Positions 1-6,283 are shown, counted from the stretch's first letter. The stretch is 9,664 bases of DNA from an uncultured Clostridia bacterium (GCA_934631025.1 CAKTXR010000079.1:1-9664); one strand, 5' to 3'. A program made the numbers and translations. Notes: a model not told the origin generated them from the letters alone.

Positions 1-32
1 CCTTCCAAGTAAGCACATACGCATATACGAAA

Positions 33-147
33 GACCTGACCGGCTCTGATTTATGGCCGGTCAGGTCGAGCTGTATAACGGGAACAACATGAAAGTACAA
101 TCGCCTGTTGCGTCCGGCGGCAGCAAGCGGAAGCGGGCACTGCCCGC
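33..147 (-). repeat. Partial, diverged copy (copy N) of a dispersed structured repeat
   Basis: Read on the minus strand, a GC hairpin (GCGGGC-AGT-GCCCGC, 147-133) is followed directly by the tag TTCCGCTTGCTGCCGC (132-117), identical over 16 nt to 5808-5823. A 49-nt spacer follows, then a perfect 12-bp hairpin (67-33) with an 11-nt loop CATAAATCAGA. The same parts occur in the same order at 5795-5870 and 9160-9237, where the spacer is only 12 nt. The 33-67 stem differs in sequence from the other copies but stays paired. The copy begins 2 nt after the stop of the 150-461 gene. The 3' body seen in the other copies is not recognisable in bases 1-32, so it is absent, diverged or beyond the window edge. 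The 33-67 hairpin could also act as a weak terminator, since TTTCG follows it on the minus strand. Confidence 0.65.
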
Positions 148-149
148 CC

Positions 150-461
150 TTATCCCTGCACCATCTCGCTGAACAGATTCGGATTGATCCCGCGCGCCCA
201 GTTGAGCATCGCCGTGCCGAAGAACGACACCGCCAGGAGCGCGATCAGCAGCAGCGCGCCGGTCAGGATCAGACAGGCGATCGCATAGGTGCGGCGCGAG
301 GGGCGCTTCGCCGTAAACGCCCAGATCACCCACAGAATGATATTCACAGCCGGCACGCAGCCCAGCAGGATCGTGCCCAGCCAGCCGCCGACGCTCACAG
401 GCTTTTCGCCCGATTCGATCAGCGTGGTTTCCAGCGTGACGTTTTCATAGGATTCAGCCAT
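150..461 (-). CDS. Small two-helix membrane protein of unknown function
   Basis: A 103-residue protein of unknown function. The start at 461 is chosen because TTTTGGAGGT lies 5 nt upstream. An in-frame ATG at 518 would add 19 residues read from promoter and leader sequence and has no comparable SD. The N-terminal ~22 residues are acidic and polar (MAESYENVTLE...). A first hydrophobic segment begins at GGWLGTILLGCVPAVNIILW and runs to about residue 48. A basic loop AKRPSRRT follows, then a second hydrophobic segment (about residues 55-75) and a short polar tail. The pattern of a GWL-x-TILL / P-x-VNIILWVIWAF first helix followed by a K/R loop resembles small uncharacterised membrane proteins common in gut Clostridia. 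It appears monocistronic, with its own promoter at 533-561 and repeat copy N just after its stop. No catalytic motif is visible. Confidence 0.75.
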   Translation of the reverse strand: MAESYENVTLETTLIESGEKPVSVGGWLGTILLGCVPAVNIILWVIWAFTAKRPSRRTYAIACLILTGALLLIALLAVSFFGTAMLNWARGINPNLFSEMVQG

Positions 462-481
462 GATGCACCTCCAAAAAATTA

Positions 482-495
482 TGTCAAAAATGACA
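482..495. promoter_or_regulatory. Inverted repeat TGTCA-N4-TGACA in the leader of the 150-461 gene
   Basis: The perfect 5-bp arms TGTCA and TGACA are separated by AAAA. They lie between the predicted transcription start (about 526) and the SD of the minus-strand gene. This could be a repressor operator or a small leader hairpin. The arms are short, so chance cannot be excluded. Confidence 0.25.
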
Positions 496-532
496 ATTTG
501 CGGAACTTTTTGCCACAAATTCCTTCTAATAT

Positions 533-561
533 ATTATACAGCAGATGTTCCCGCCGCGCAA
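533..561 (-). promoter_or_regulatory. SigA-type promoter for the 150-461 gene
   Basis: On the minus strand there is a consensus TATAAT (538-533) with TTGCGC (561-556) 17 nt upstream. Transcription would start near 526 and give a leader of about 65 nt before the ATG at 461. The -10 is perfect. The -35 keeps only the TTG core and the final bases differ from consensus. Confidence 0.5.
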
Positions 562-569
562 GCCCTGTC

Positions 570-597
570 TTGAGGGAGTTTCTTCCTATTATATAGG
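570..597 (+). promoter_or_regulatory. Weak candidate promoter for the Big_2/NlpC-P60 gene
   Basis: TTGAGG (570-575) lies 16 nt from TATAGG (592-597), about 60 nt before the SD of the gene at 664. It diverges from the minus-strand promoter at 533-561. A TATAAA at 626-631 is an alternative -10 but has no convincing -35. Confidence 0.3.
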
Positions 598-663
598 CGC
601 TTACGTCTGCCGCGCGCAGATTTTTTATAAATTTCCAATCCGACTTTATGGGAGGTCAATCTG

Positions 664-3534
664 ATGAAACGCAGAATTCTGACGCTTCTCCTCGCCGCGC
701 TTCTGCTGATCCCGCTTCTCGCGATCGGCTCGGCGCAGGCCGCCGTTACCCCCGCCGTGGTGCAGCTGAGTCAGTCCAGCGCCGTGATCGACATGGCCGC
801 CGGCCGCCGGCTCGATCTGGCCGCGACCGTGCTGCCCGACGGCGCAAGCCAGCGCGTCACCTGGACGAGCAGCAACCGGCGCGTCGCCACCGTCAGTTCC
901 AGCGGCGTCGTCACCGCCAAGACCCGCGGCACGGTCACAATCACCGCCAAGGCCCGCGGCACAAACGTCTCCGCCAGCTGCACAGTCACCGTCGTGAACA
1001 GCACGCTGCCCGACGGCATTTCGCTGGGCCTTACGCACGTCAACATGGAGCGCTTCTCCACGCGGCAATTAACCGCCACCGTCTGGCCGGATAACGTCGA
1101 TACCTCGGTCAAGTGGAAGAGCAGCCGCTCCTCGATCGTCTCCGTCGACAAGAACGGCCTCCTGACCGCCAAGAAGGCCGGCGTGGCCACCGTCACCTGC
1201 TATTCCGTCAAGGACAAGACCGTCAAGGCCACGCTCACCGTCACCGTCTATCAGAAGGCCACGCCCCGCTCGCTCACGCTGACCCCCTCGACAGAGGTAC
1301 TCGTGCGCGGCGACACGGTACAGTTCAAGGCCACGCCCGTCCCCTCCGACGCGAGCGCGTACGTCACATGGAAGGTGAACAACAAATCGCGCGCCAGCAT
1401 CACGTCGGACGGCCTGCTGACGGCCAAGCAGACCGGCTGGGTCACCGTCACCGCCACCTCGCGGCAGAACAGCCGCATCCGCGTGACGCGCAAGATCCTG
1501 ATCGTCGCGCCCGATTCCCCGCAGTCGCTCTCGCTGGGCCTGTCCAGCATCACGATGAACCCCGGCCGCACGCGGCAATTAACCGTCGCCGCCTATCCGC
1601 TCGGCAAGAGCAATGAGGTCAGGTGGAAGAGCAGCCGCACCAGCGTCGTCACGGTCAGCTCGAACGGCCTGCTGACCGCCAGGCGCGCCGGCACGGCCAC
1701 GATCACGGCCACCTCGACGGTCAATTCCAACGTCAAAATCACGCTGAAGGTCACTGTGCAGAACCTGCCCGCGCCCACCAGCCTGACCATCACGGGTTCG
1801 CGCAGCGTTGTAAAGGGCGCTTCGGCGCAGCTTTCCGTCACGTCCTTCCCGTCCAATACCAGCTCGGCGGTCACCTGGAGCAGTTCCAACCGCAAGATCG
1901 CCACGGTTGATTCGAGCGGCACAGTGCGCGGCGTGAAGGGCGGCGTGGTCACGATCACAGCCACCTCGACCGCGAAAAAGACCGTCAAGGCCAGCTATAC
2001 CCTCACCGTGACCGACCCCGAATCCCCCACCGCGATCACGCTCAACACCGGCTCCTTCACCATGGAGGCGGGCGGCACGTTCCAGCTGAGCGCCGGCGTG
2101 CTTCCGGAAAATTGCAGGTACAAGAGCGTCAAGTTCACCTCGTCCAGCACGCGCGTGCTGCGCGTCAGCTCGAACGGGCTGATCACCGCGCGGCAGGCGG
2201 GCACGGCGGTCGTCACCGTGCGCTCGAGCTATGACAGCGGCGTGTCCCGCGCTCTTCAGGTCACCGTGGTCGAAAAGGCCGCGCCCACCGCGCTGAAGAT
2301 CACCGCCCCCAGCCAGTGGCTCAACAAGGGCGAGACGGCCACGCTCACCGTGACCCCCACGCCCTCAAGCGCCAGCCGGCTGTACGGCTTCAAGAGCAGC
2401 AATTCGTCAATCGCCACAGTTGACTCAAGCGGCGTTGTGACCGCGAAAAAGACCGGCACGGTGCGCATCACCGTCTATTCAAAGAAGAAATCGACCGTCT
2501 CGGCCAGCATCACGCTGACCGTCGCCGACGCAAGCACGCCGCGCGCCATTTCGCTGCCCAATCCGCAGATCTTCCTCGGCGAGAACGACTCCACGACGCT
2601 CGTGCCCACCGTCTCTCCGGCCAACGCCAGCCGCGCCGTCACCTGGAAGAGCAGCAATACAAACGTCGCCACGATCGGCGCGGACGGCACTGTGCGCGCG
2701 CGCGGCGTGGGCAGCACGGTCATTACCTGCACGACGGCGGTCGGCGGTCTGTCGGCCAGCTGCACCGTGACGGTGTACAACACCACGCTCACCCGCGTCG
2801 TCCCCGCCCGCACGACCAGCACCTCCGGCATTGTGGAGAACATGGCCAAGATCGAGGCCATCCGCCGCAGCGCCGACAGCCAGATCACCATCCTGCAAAA
2901 GAGCGGCAAGATCACCTCGGCGGAAGCGGCGCTCCGGCATGACGTCATCAACCGCGCCTTTGAGATGCAGGCCTTCCCGTGGATGACGAAGAGCACGCAG
3001 GAATACTGGAGCAAGGCCTACGCCTACAAGCGCTATGTGCCGAACACCGTGTACTACGGCCTGCCCTACATCCAGACGGCCGCCTCGGGCAGCTATCAGA
3101 ACCGGCGCTACAATGTGGAAAAGGCCGTCGCCGAGGGCCGCTACTACTCCAGCGGCAAGGGCTATTACTGGCTCAACCAGTCCAAGCTGCTCGAGAACAT
3201 GTACGTCGGCTGCGACTGCTCGTCGTTCGTCTCGATGAGCCAGTTCGGCACGAACCACACCGCTTCCTACCTAAACACCACGGCGATCTACAAATCGACC
3301 TACTACAACACCGTGAATAACGGCTACGCCAACCTCCGCACCGGCGATCTGCTGGTCAAGAGCGGCGACCACACGCTTTTGTTCCTCTACTACACCAACA
3401 CGGCCAAGACCGAGATGATGGTGATCGAGCAGGGCGGCGACGGCAGCACGGTCATCTGCTCGCTCTACAATCCGACCTACTTCTCCTCCAAGGGCTATAT
3501 CGTGCGCCGCCGCAACGGCTTTAACATGAAGTAA
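664..3534 (+). CDS. Secreted cell-wall protein: eight Big_2 Ig-like repeats plus NlpC/P60-type peptidase domain
   Basis: A 956-residue secreted protein, probably a peptidoglycan hydrolase with adhesive or spacer repeats. The ATG at 664 has GGAGGT 7 nt upstream. Residues 1-26 form a signal peptide (MKRR, Leu-rich core, likely cleavage after AQA). Residues 27 to about 706 are eight tandem units of 83-86 residues, each with a V/A-T-W/F-x-SSN/S core, a V/IATV-x-SxG-x-VTA motif and a terminal TVTV, typical of bacterial Ig-like group 2 domains. After a linker, the C-terminal ~110 residues hold CDCSSF (Cys852 the likely nucleophile), GDHTLLF (His903) and IEQGG (Glu922 or Gln923 as third residue), the order expected for NlpC/P60-like cysteine peptidases that cut D-Glu-diamino acid peptide bonds. 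There is no LPXTG motif, SLH domain or C-terminal anchor, so it is either released or held non-covalently. Substrate and exact family are inferred. Confidence 0.9.
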   Translation: MKRRILTLLLAALLLIPLLAIGSAQAAVTPAVVQLSQSSAVIDMAAGRRLDLAATVLPDGASQRVTWTSSNRRVATVSSSGVVTAKTRGTVTITAKARGTNVSASCTVTVVNSTLPDGISLGLTHVNMERFSTRQLTATVWPDNVDTSVKWKSSRSSIVSVDKNGLLTAKKAGVATVTCYSVKDKTVKATLTVTVYQKATPRSLTLTPSTEVLVRGDTVQFKATPVPSDASAYVTWKVNNKSRASITSDGLLTAKQTGWVTVTATSRQNSRIRVTRKILIVAPDSPQSLSLGLSSITMNPGRTRQLTVAAYPLGKSNEVRWKSSRTSVVTVSSNGLLTARRAGTATITATSTVNSNVKITLKVTVQNLPAPTSLTITGSRSVVKGASAQLSVTSFPSNTSSAVTWSSSNRKIATVDSSGTVRGVKGGVVTITATSTAKKTVKASYTLTVTDPESPTAITLNTGSFTMEAGGTFQLSAGVLPENCRYKSVKFTSSSTRVLRVSSNGLITARQAGTAVVTVRSSYDSGVSRALQVTVVEKAAPTALKITAPSQWLNKGETATLTVTPTPSSASRLYGFKSSNSSIATVDSSGVVTAKKTGTVRITVYSKKKSTVSASITLTVADASTPRAISLPNPQIFLGENDSTTLVPTVSPANASRAVTWKSSNTNVATIGADGTVRARGVGSTVITCTTAVGGLSASCTVTVYNTTLTRVVPARTTSTSGIVENMAKIEAIRRSADSQITILQKSGKITSAEAALRHDVINRAFEMQAFPWMTKSTQEYWSKAYAYKRYVPNTVYYGLPYIQTAASGSYQNRRYNVEKAVAEGRYYSSGKGYYWLNQSKLLENMYVGCDCSSFVSMSQFGTNHTASYLNTTAIYKSTYYNTVNNGYANLRTGDLLVKSGDHTLLFLYYTNTAKTEMMVIEQGGDGSTVICSLYNPTYFSSKGYIVRRRNGFNMK
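742..2781 (+). repeat. Eight tandem Big_2 domain repeats within the gene at 664
   Basis: In protein coordinates the units begin near residues 27, 113, 198, 284, 368, 452, 538 and 623, and end near 706. Most junctions carry a (A/S)-P/TP-x-S/A-L/I segment after a TVTV strand. Units 2 and 4 are the most alike in DNA. They share an exact 17-mer at 1059-1075 and 1569-1585 and an exact 15-mer at 1114-1128 and 1624-1638, both offset by 510 nt. Confidence 0.85.
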
Positions 3535-3545
3535 GCCCCTAAGAC

Positions 3546-3590
3546 AGCGCCCCCGCTGAAACGCAATGCTTCAGCGGGGGCGCTTTTGTT
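3546..3590 (+). terminator. Intrinsic terminator of the Big_2/NlpC-P60 gene
   Basis: A perfect 15-bp GC-rich stem (3546-3560 with 3570-3584, arm AGCGCCCCCGCTGAA) has a 9-nt loop and is followed by TTTTGTT. It begins 12 nt after the stop codon. On the minus strand no T-run follows, so it can stop the convergent murJ-nrdG transcript only poorly. Confidence 0.92.
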
Positions 3591-3601
3591 GTATGCGATT
3601 T

Positions 3602-4117
3602 TCAGGTGTTATCAAGTTCCACCGCGCGCCCGTCGCGCAGCGTTGCCCGCATATCGATCAGGCGCTGGTTCTTCGAGCCGCGCCACGGGCAGTCGAGCGA
3701 TTTCTCGGCCAGCACGAACGGGCCGTCCACCAGCACGTCGGTCTCCTCGATCAGCGCGCGTATGTCGCCGCGCTCTTCGCTCAGCCCAAGCAGCGTCTCG
3801 ACCGTGTAGCCGGTGTACGTCCACACGTTCAGCCCTCGCGCGTGCGCCTCGCGGGCAATGCGCGCGCAGGGCAGCGGCTGCTCGAACGGCTCGCCGCCGG
3901 AGAGCGTCACGCCCGAGAGCAGCGGATTGTCGTCCAGCCTTTCGAGAATCTCGTCCATGCGCCGCTCATGCCCGCCCGCCGGATCGTGCGTCTGCGGGTT
4001 GTGGCAGCCCGGGCAGCGATGCGGGCAGCCCTGCGTGAACACGGTCAGCCGCAGCCCCGGCCCGTCGACAATGGAATCCTCCACCAGTCCGGCCAGCCGA
4101 ATCACATCGTCCGTCAT
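3602..4117 (-). CDS. nrdG: Anaerobic ribonucleoside-triphosphate reductase activating protein (radical SAM)
   Basis: A 171-residue radical-SAM activase that generates the glycyl radical on the anaerobic class III ribonucleotide reductase NrdD, using S-adenosylmethionine and a [4Fe-4S] cluster in the cytoplasm. The cluster motif is C31-PHR-C35-PG-C38 followed by HNP, the CX3CX2C spacing of this family. SGGEPF (73-78) is the SAM-contacting GGE motif. The DGPG-x-R segment (18-23) just before the cluster and GSKNQRLID near the end also fit NrdG. The length is close to the E. coli protein. The gene lies 29 nt downstream of murJ on the same strand, suggesting co-transcription. The SD is weak (GAAAGAAGTG). 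No nrdD is in the window, so the partner is either beyond position 1 of this stretch or elsewhere in the genome. Assignment is confident on motifs. Confidence 0.93.
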   Translation of the reverse strand: MTDDVIRLAGLVEDSIVDGPGLRLTVFTQGCPHRCPGCHNPQTHDPAGGHERRMDEILERLDDNPLLSGVTLSGGEPFEQPLPCARIAREAHARGLNVWTYTGYTVETLLGLSEERGDIRALIEETDVLVDGPFVLAEKSLDCPWRGSKNQRLIDMRATLRDGRAVELDNT

Positions 4118-4146
4118 GTCAGAACACTTCTTTCAAATTCGCTCAA

Positions 4147-5682
4147 TTATCTGTGCAGCTTCTCCCTAATCATGCCCACGCCCTGCATCGCCCAGCGCAC
4201 GCGCAGGCCGATCGCGGCGGCGGCGTACACGATGAGCGACGCGCCCGTACACAGCACCAGCCGTCCGAACGAACCCGCGCTCGTCGACGCGGCGGGCACA
4301 AAGTGATTGAGCAGCATGCACACAAACGCGGCCAGCGCCGTCGCAATGGTGATCTTGAGCAGCTCCTCGACCGTGCGGCGGCCGCGCATACGGCCCAGAC
4401 GGCGGCGCAGCAGCAGCATGAGCGAGACCACGCCCACCGTCGCGGAGATCGACGTGGCCAGCGCCAGACCGCCCACGCCCATCACGCGCACCAGCAGCAC
4501 GTTGAGCACGACATTGACGACCACGGTGCCCACGGCGTTGAGCATGGGCGTGCGGGTGTCCTGACAGGCGTTGAACGCGCGGGTGAGGATGTCGCGCATG
4601 CCGTAGCTGAACACGCCGAGGATATAAAAGCGCAGCGCGATACCGGCGGCGGTCACGGACTCCTCGCTGAACACGCCGTGCTTATAGGCCAGCCGGATCA
4701 CGTCGCCGGGCATGATCGCGCCCACGGCGATGATCGGGAAGATGATCAGCGCGACCAGCTCCATGCTGCGCATGACCATGCGGGAGAGGCCCTTTTCGTC
4801 GTGCGCGGCGGTTTTCATGCTCATTTTGGAGAACATGATGGTCTCCAGCGGCACCAGCACCACGCCGGTGAGGAACGTGATCAGCTTGAAAGCGAGGTTC
4901 ATGCAGGTCAGATGGCCCGCGGGCAGCGAGCTGGCCAGCATTTTGTCCACCATGTGGTTCAGCTCGTTGACGGCCATGTTCATCACGGCCGGCCCGGCCA
5001 GCAGCATCAGCCGCCGGAAATGCGGATCGCTGAAGTCGAACGACGGCCTGAAGCCGTGGATTTTCCGCATGGCGGGCAGCAGCACGAGCACCTGCAATAT
5101 GCCCGAGAAGAACACGCCCCACGCCAGAGCGCGCACGCCCATGGTGTTTGAAAAGCCGATCGTGGCAATCAGCAGCGCAAACGTGAGCGGGAAGCCGGTC
5201 AGCTGCGCGGCCATATAGTTTTCGCGCGCGTTGAGGATCGACGAGAGCACGATCGACGTGACGATGAAGCACAGCGAGGGCAGCATGGTGCGCAGCAGCC
5301 GCGCCGTGAGCGCCTGCCCCTCGGCGGTAAAGCCGCCGGCCAGCAGCGAGACGAGCGGCCCGGCGAGCAGATACATGAGGACGCTCGCGGCGATGGCAAA
5401 CACCGCGAACAGCGATATGACGTTGCTGGAAAAGCGCTCCAGCCGCTCCGGCTCGTTGCGGCGCACCTGCGCGTAGACCGGCACGAGCGTCGACGTGATG
5501 CACGAGTTGAACAGCAGCACCGGCACATAATACAGGCTATAGGCCATGTTGTACGCGTCCATCTCCGCGCCCGCGCCGTAATAGGCGGTCATGACAATCT
5601 CGCGCAGAAAGCCGCCGGCCTTGCTGACGAAAATCAGCAGCGTCACGGCCATCGTCGTTCTGAAGAGCGTTTTCTTCGCCAC
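4147..5682 (-). CDS. murJ: MurJ-family lipid II flippase (MVF/MviN)
   Basis: An integral membrane protein of about 511 residues that flips lipid II across the cytoplasmic membrane for peptidoglycan synthesis. The N-terminus (AKKTLFRTTMAVTLLIFVSK, then GGFLREIVMTAYYG) is the hallmark MurJ first helix and loop. Hydrophobic segments continue to the C-terminus, in keeping with the 14-helix MOP-superfamily fold, and the length is normal for the family. A motif around TRAFNACQDTRTPM matches the conserved FYA-x-xDTxTP region. I prefer the GTG at 5682 because AAGGATGG lies 8 nt upstream and the protein then begins like other MurJ proteins. ATG codons at 5703 and 5694 are in frame but have no well-placed SD. 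It is the first gene of a unit with nrdG and follows a promoter at 5746-5774. A related MOP exporter is less likely given the N-terminus. Confidence 0.9.
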   Translation of the reverse strand: MAKKTLFRTTMAVTLLIFVSKAGGFLREIVMTAYYGAGAEMDAYNMAYSLYYVPVLLFNSCITSTLVPVYAQVRRNEPERLERFSSNVISLFAVFAIAASVLMYLLAGPLVSLLAGGFTAEGQALTARLLRTMLPSLCFIVTSIVLSSILNARENYMAAQLTGFPLTFALLIATIGFSNTMGVRALAWGVFFSGILQVLVLLPAMRKIHGFRPSFDFSDPHFRRLMLLAGPAVMNMAVNELNHMVDKMLASSLPAGHLTCMNLAFKLITFLTGVVLVPLETIMFSKMSMKTAAHDEKGLSRMVMRSMELVALIIFPIIAVGAIMPGDVIRLAYKHGVFSEESVTAAGIALRFYILGVFSYGMRDILTRAFNACQDTRTPMLNAVGTVVVNVVLNVLLVRVMGVGGLALATSISATVGVVSLMLLLRRRLGRMRGRRTVEELLKITIATALAAFVCMLLNHFVPAASTSAGSFGRLVLCTGASLIVYAAAAIGLRVRWAMQGVGMIREKLHR

Positions 5683-5745
5683 GAAAAGCACCATCCTTCG
5701 CATCGCATGGAGCGCATCTGCTCTCAGCCTATGCGCTTACCCTTT

Positions 5746-5774
5746 ATTATATCACACGCCCGCCCGCAATGAAA
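5746..5774 (-). promoter_or_regulatory. Extended -10 promoter for murJ-nrdG
   Basis: On the minus strand a perfect TATAAT (5751-5746) is preceded by TGA, giving an extended -10. A poor -35 TTTCAT (5774-5769) lies 17 nt upstream. Transcription would start near 5739, about 57 nt before the GTG start. Confidence 0.6.
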
Positions 5775-5781
5775 GCGCTGC

Positions 5782-5795
5782 GCGTTAATTAACGC
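5782..5795. promoter_or_regulatory. 14-bp perfect palindrome upstream of the murJ promoter
   Basis: GCGTTAATTAACGC is fully self-complementary. It sits 7 bp upstream of the murJ -35 and abuts repeat copy A. The AT-rich core is unusual for this GC-rich sequence. It may be an operator for a dimeric regulator or simply part of the repeat boundary. Confidence 0.3.
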
Positions 5796-6007
5796 CGGCC
5801 GAGCCGGTTCCGCTTGCTGCCGCGCAGAATCACACGACTTGCCAAACCATAAATTGGAGTTTGGCAAGTCTCCGATAGAGCTAAATCCGTTATTCCGCGC
5901 TGACGCGAAGAAGCGTTATCTATTTTACCGTATGTCAGTGAATTGTGCGCCGGCGAGATGTTACAGCCTGCCGGATATAGACCGGCATAGGCGTTTGTGC
6001 GCGCGGG
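5795..6007 (+). repeat. Dispersed structured repeat, copy A
   Basis: Copy A starts with hairpin CCGGC-CGA-GCCGG (5795-5807) and tag TTCCGCTTGCTGCCGC (5808-5823). A perfect 12-bp hairpin follows (arms 5836-5847 and 5859-5870, loop CATAAATTGGA), then a body of about 135 nt ending in GTTTGTGCGCGCGGG. From 5813 it aligns with 9180-9390 at roughly 90% identity apart from a 15-nt and a 1-nt length difference. The body holds a further small hairpin TGCCGG-N7-CCGGCA near 5969-5987. A TTG-started frame from 5839 is open for 63 codons but is not kept at its 3' end in copy B, so I do not call a protein. It occupies most of the gap between murJ and the toxin locus. Confidence 0.85.
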
Positions 6008-6028
6008 CTGTTCTGCGCGGCGTAGGAT

Positions 6029-6072
6029 AAAAAAAGCACAGCGCAGCTTGACAAATCAGGCCGCGCTGTGCT
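6029..6072 (-). terminator. Intrinsic terminator of the toxin mRNA
   Basis: On the minus strand AGCACAGCGC (6072-6063) pairs perfectly with GCGCTGTGCT (6044-6035). The pairing continues inward through a G-U pair and six positions with one C-A mismatch to a TTTG loop. A run of seven T (6035-6029) follows. This is a very strong terminator for the minus-strand toxin transcript. The plus-strand promoter at 6048-6077 lies inside it. Confidence 0.85.
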
Positions 6073-6077
6073 ATAAT
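6048..6077 (+). promoter_or_regulatory. Consensus SigA promoter for the putative antitoxin RNA
   Basis: TTGACA (6048-6053) and TATAAT (6072-6077) are both perfect, with an 18-nt spacer. Transcription would start near 6084, pointing into the 3' end of the minus-strand toxin gene. No plus-strand protein gene begins here, and the next one is at 6547. Confidence 0.75.
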
Positions 6078-6083
6078 GTTGGC

Positions 6084-6195
6084 ATGAAGGGATGACGCTT
6101 TCTGTGTGGCTTCTTCCCCTCGGTTTAGAACACCAAGAAGTTAAGCCGCTTTCCGGCGACCACCGGATGGCGGCTTAACTTATGCCCTTATTTCT
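6084..6195 (+). ncRNA. Putative type I antitoxin RNA (antisense to toxin mRNA 3' region)
   Basis: Inferred from the perfect promoter just upstream, the lack of a coding sequence, and the convergent 29-codon toxin gene. The RNA would be complementary to the toxin mRNA 3' UTR and at least the end of its coding region, as in the TxpA/RatA and BsrG/SR4 systems of Bacillus subtilis. The 3' end is a guess. The 12-bp hairpin at 6138-6181 followed by the T-rich stretch 6188-6199 is one possible stop, and the weaker hairpin before TTTTTT at 6280-6285 is another. TTCCCC at 6114-6119 could also pair with the toxin SD in trans, but this is speculative. Confidence 0.55.
6138..6181. other. Long hairpin between toxin stop and antitoxin promoter
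   Basis: AAGTTAAGCCGC (6138-6149) pairs perfectly with 6170-6181. Inside, a wobble and a mismatch lead to TCCGG-CGACCA-CCGGA, giving about 18 pairs with a 6-nt loop. Both convergent RNAs would fold here. No T-run directly follows on either strand, so it is a poor classic terminator. It may be a 3' stabiliser or the site of initial loop contact between the two RNAs. Confidence 0.7.
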
Positions 6196-6277
6196 TGTTG
6201 CTGCTGCCATAGGCCATGGCGGCAATCACAAGAGAAATAATCATACCAACTACAGACAAAATCTGAAAATCAGTCAT
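6188..6277 (-). CDS. Putative type I toxin, 29-residue holin-like membrane peptide
   Basis: A 29-residue peptide with a polar N-terminus (MTDFQ), one hydrophobic segment of about 20 residues (ILSVVGMIISLVIAAMAYG) and a basic tail ending in NKK. This is the build of short membrane toxins related to TxpA/BsrG and of the putative holin-like toxins of Bacillota, which insert in the membrane and depolarise or perturb it. The ATG at 6277 is chosen because AAAGGGGG lies 8 nt upstream. An in-frame ATG at 6382 would fall at the predicted transcription start. A near-perfect promoter (6389-6417), a leader of about 105 nt, a terminator (6029-6072) and a convergent antisense promoter complete a type I toxin-antitoxin layout. 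Toxicity is inferred from form and context only. A small sporulation or regulatory membrane peptide is the main alternative. Confidence 0.75.
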   Translation of the reverse strand: MTDFQILSVVGMIISLVIAAMAYGSSNKK

Positions 6278-6283
6278 GATTTT

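Noticed and set aside
108..596. 162-codon plus-strand frame over the small membrane protein
   Set aside because: It is antisense to the 150-461 gene, which has a strong SD and promoter. The translation is rich in Arg, His and Gln, as expected from a shadow frame of a GC-rich gene.
742..2781. Tandem Big_2 repeats considered as a CRISPR-like or minisatellite array
   Set aside because: The period is about 255 nt, the units are diverged and the frame is continuous, so this is protein domain repetition.
2479..3258. 259-codon minus-strand frame inside the Big_2 gene
   Set aside because: Shadow of the GC-rich coding strand. Low-complexity composition rich in Arg, Ala and Gly, no SD and no recognisable domain, while the opposite frame has a clear signal peptide and repeats.
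5839..6030. 63-codon frame in repeat copy A, with a similar frame in copy B (PNHKLEF..KSPIE then RADAKKRYLF)
   Set aside because: The frames agree at first and the 15-nt length difference is in phase, but a 1-nt difference near the end shifts the frame. There is no SD before the TTG, and the start of the frame lies within the conserved hairpin. Best read as a repeat rather than a gene.
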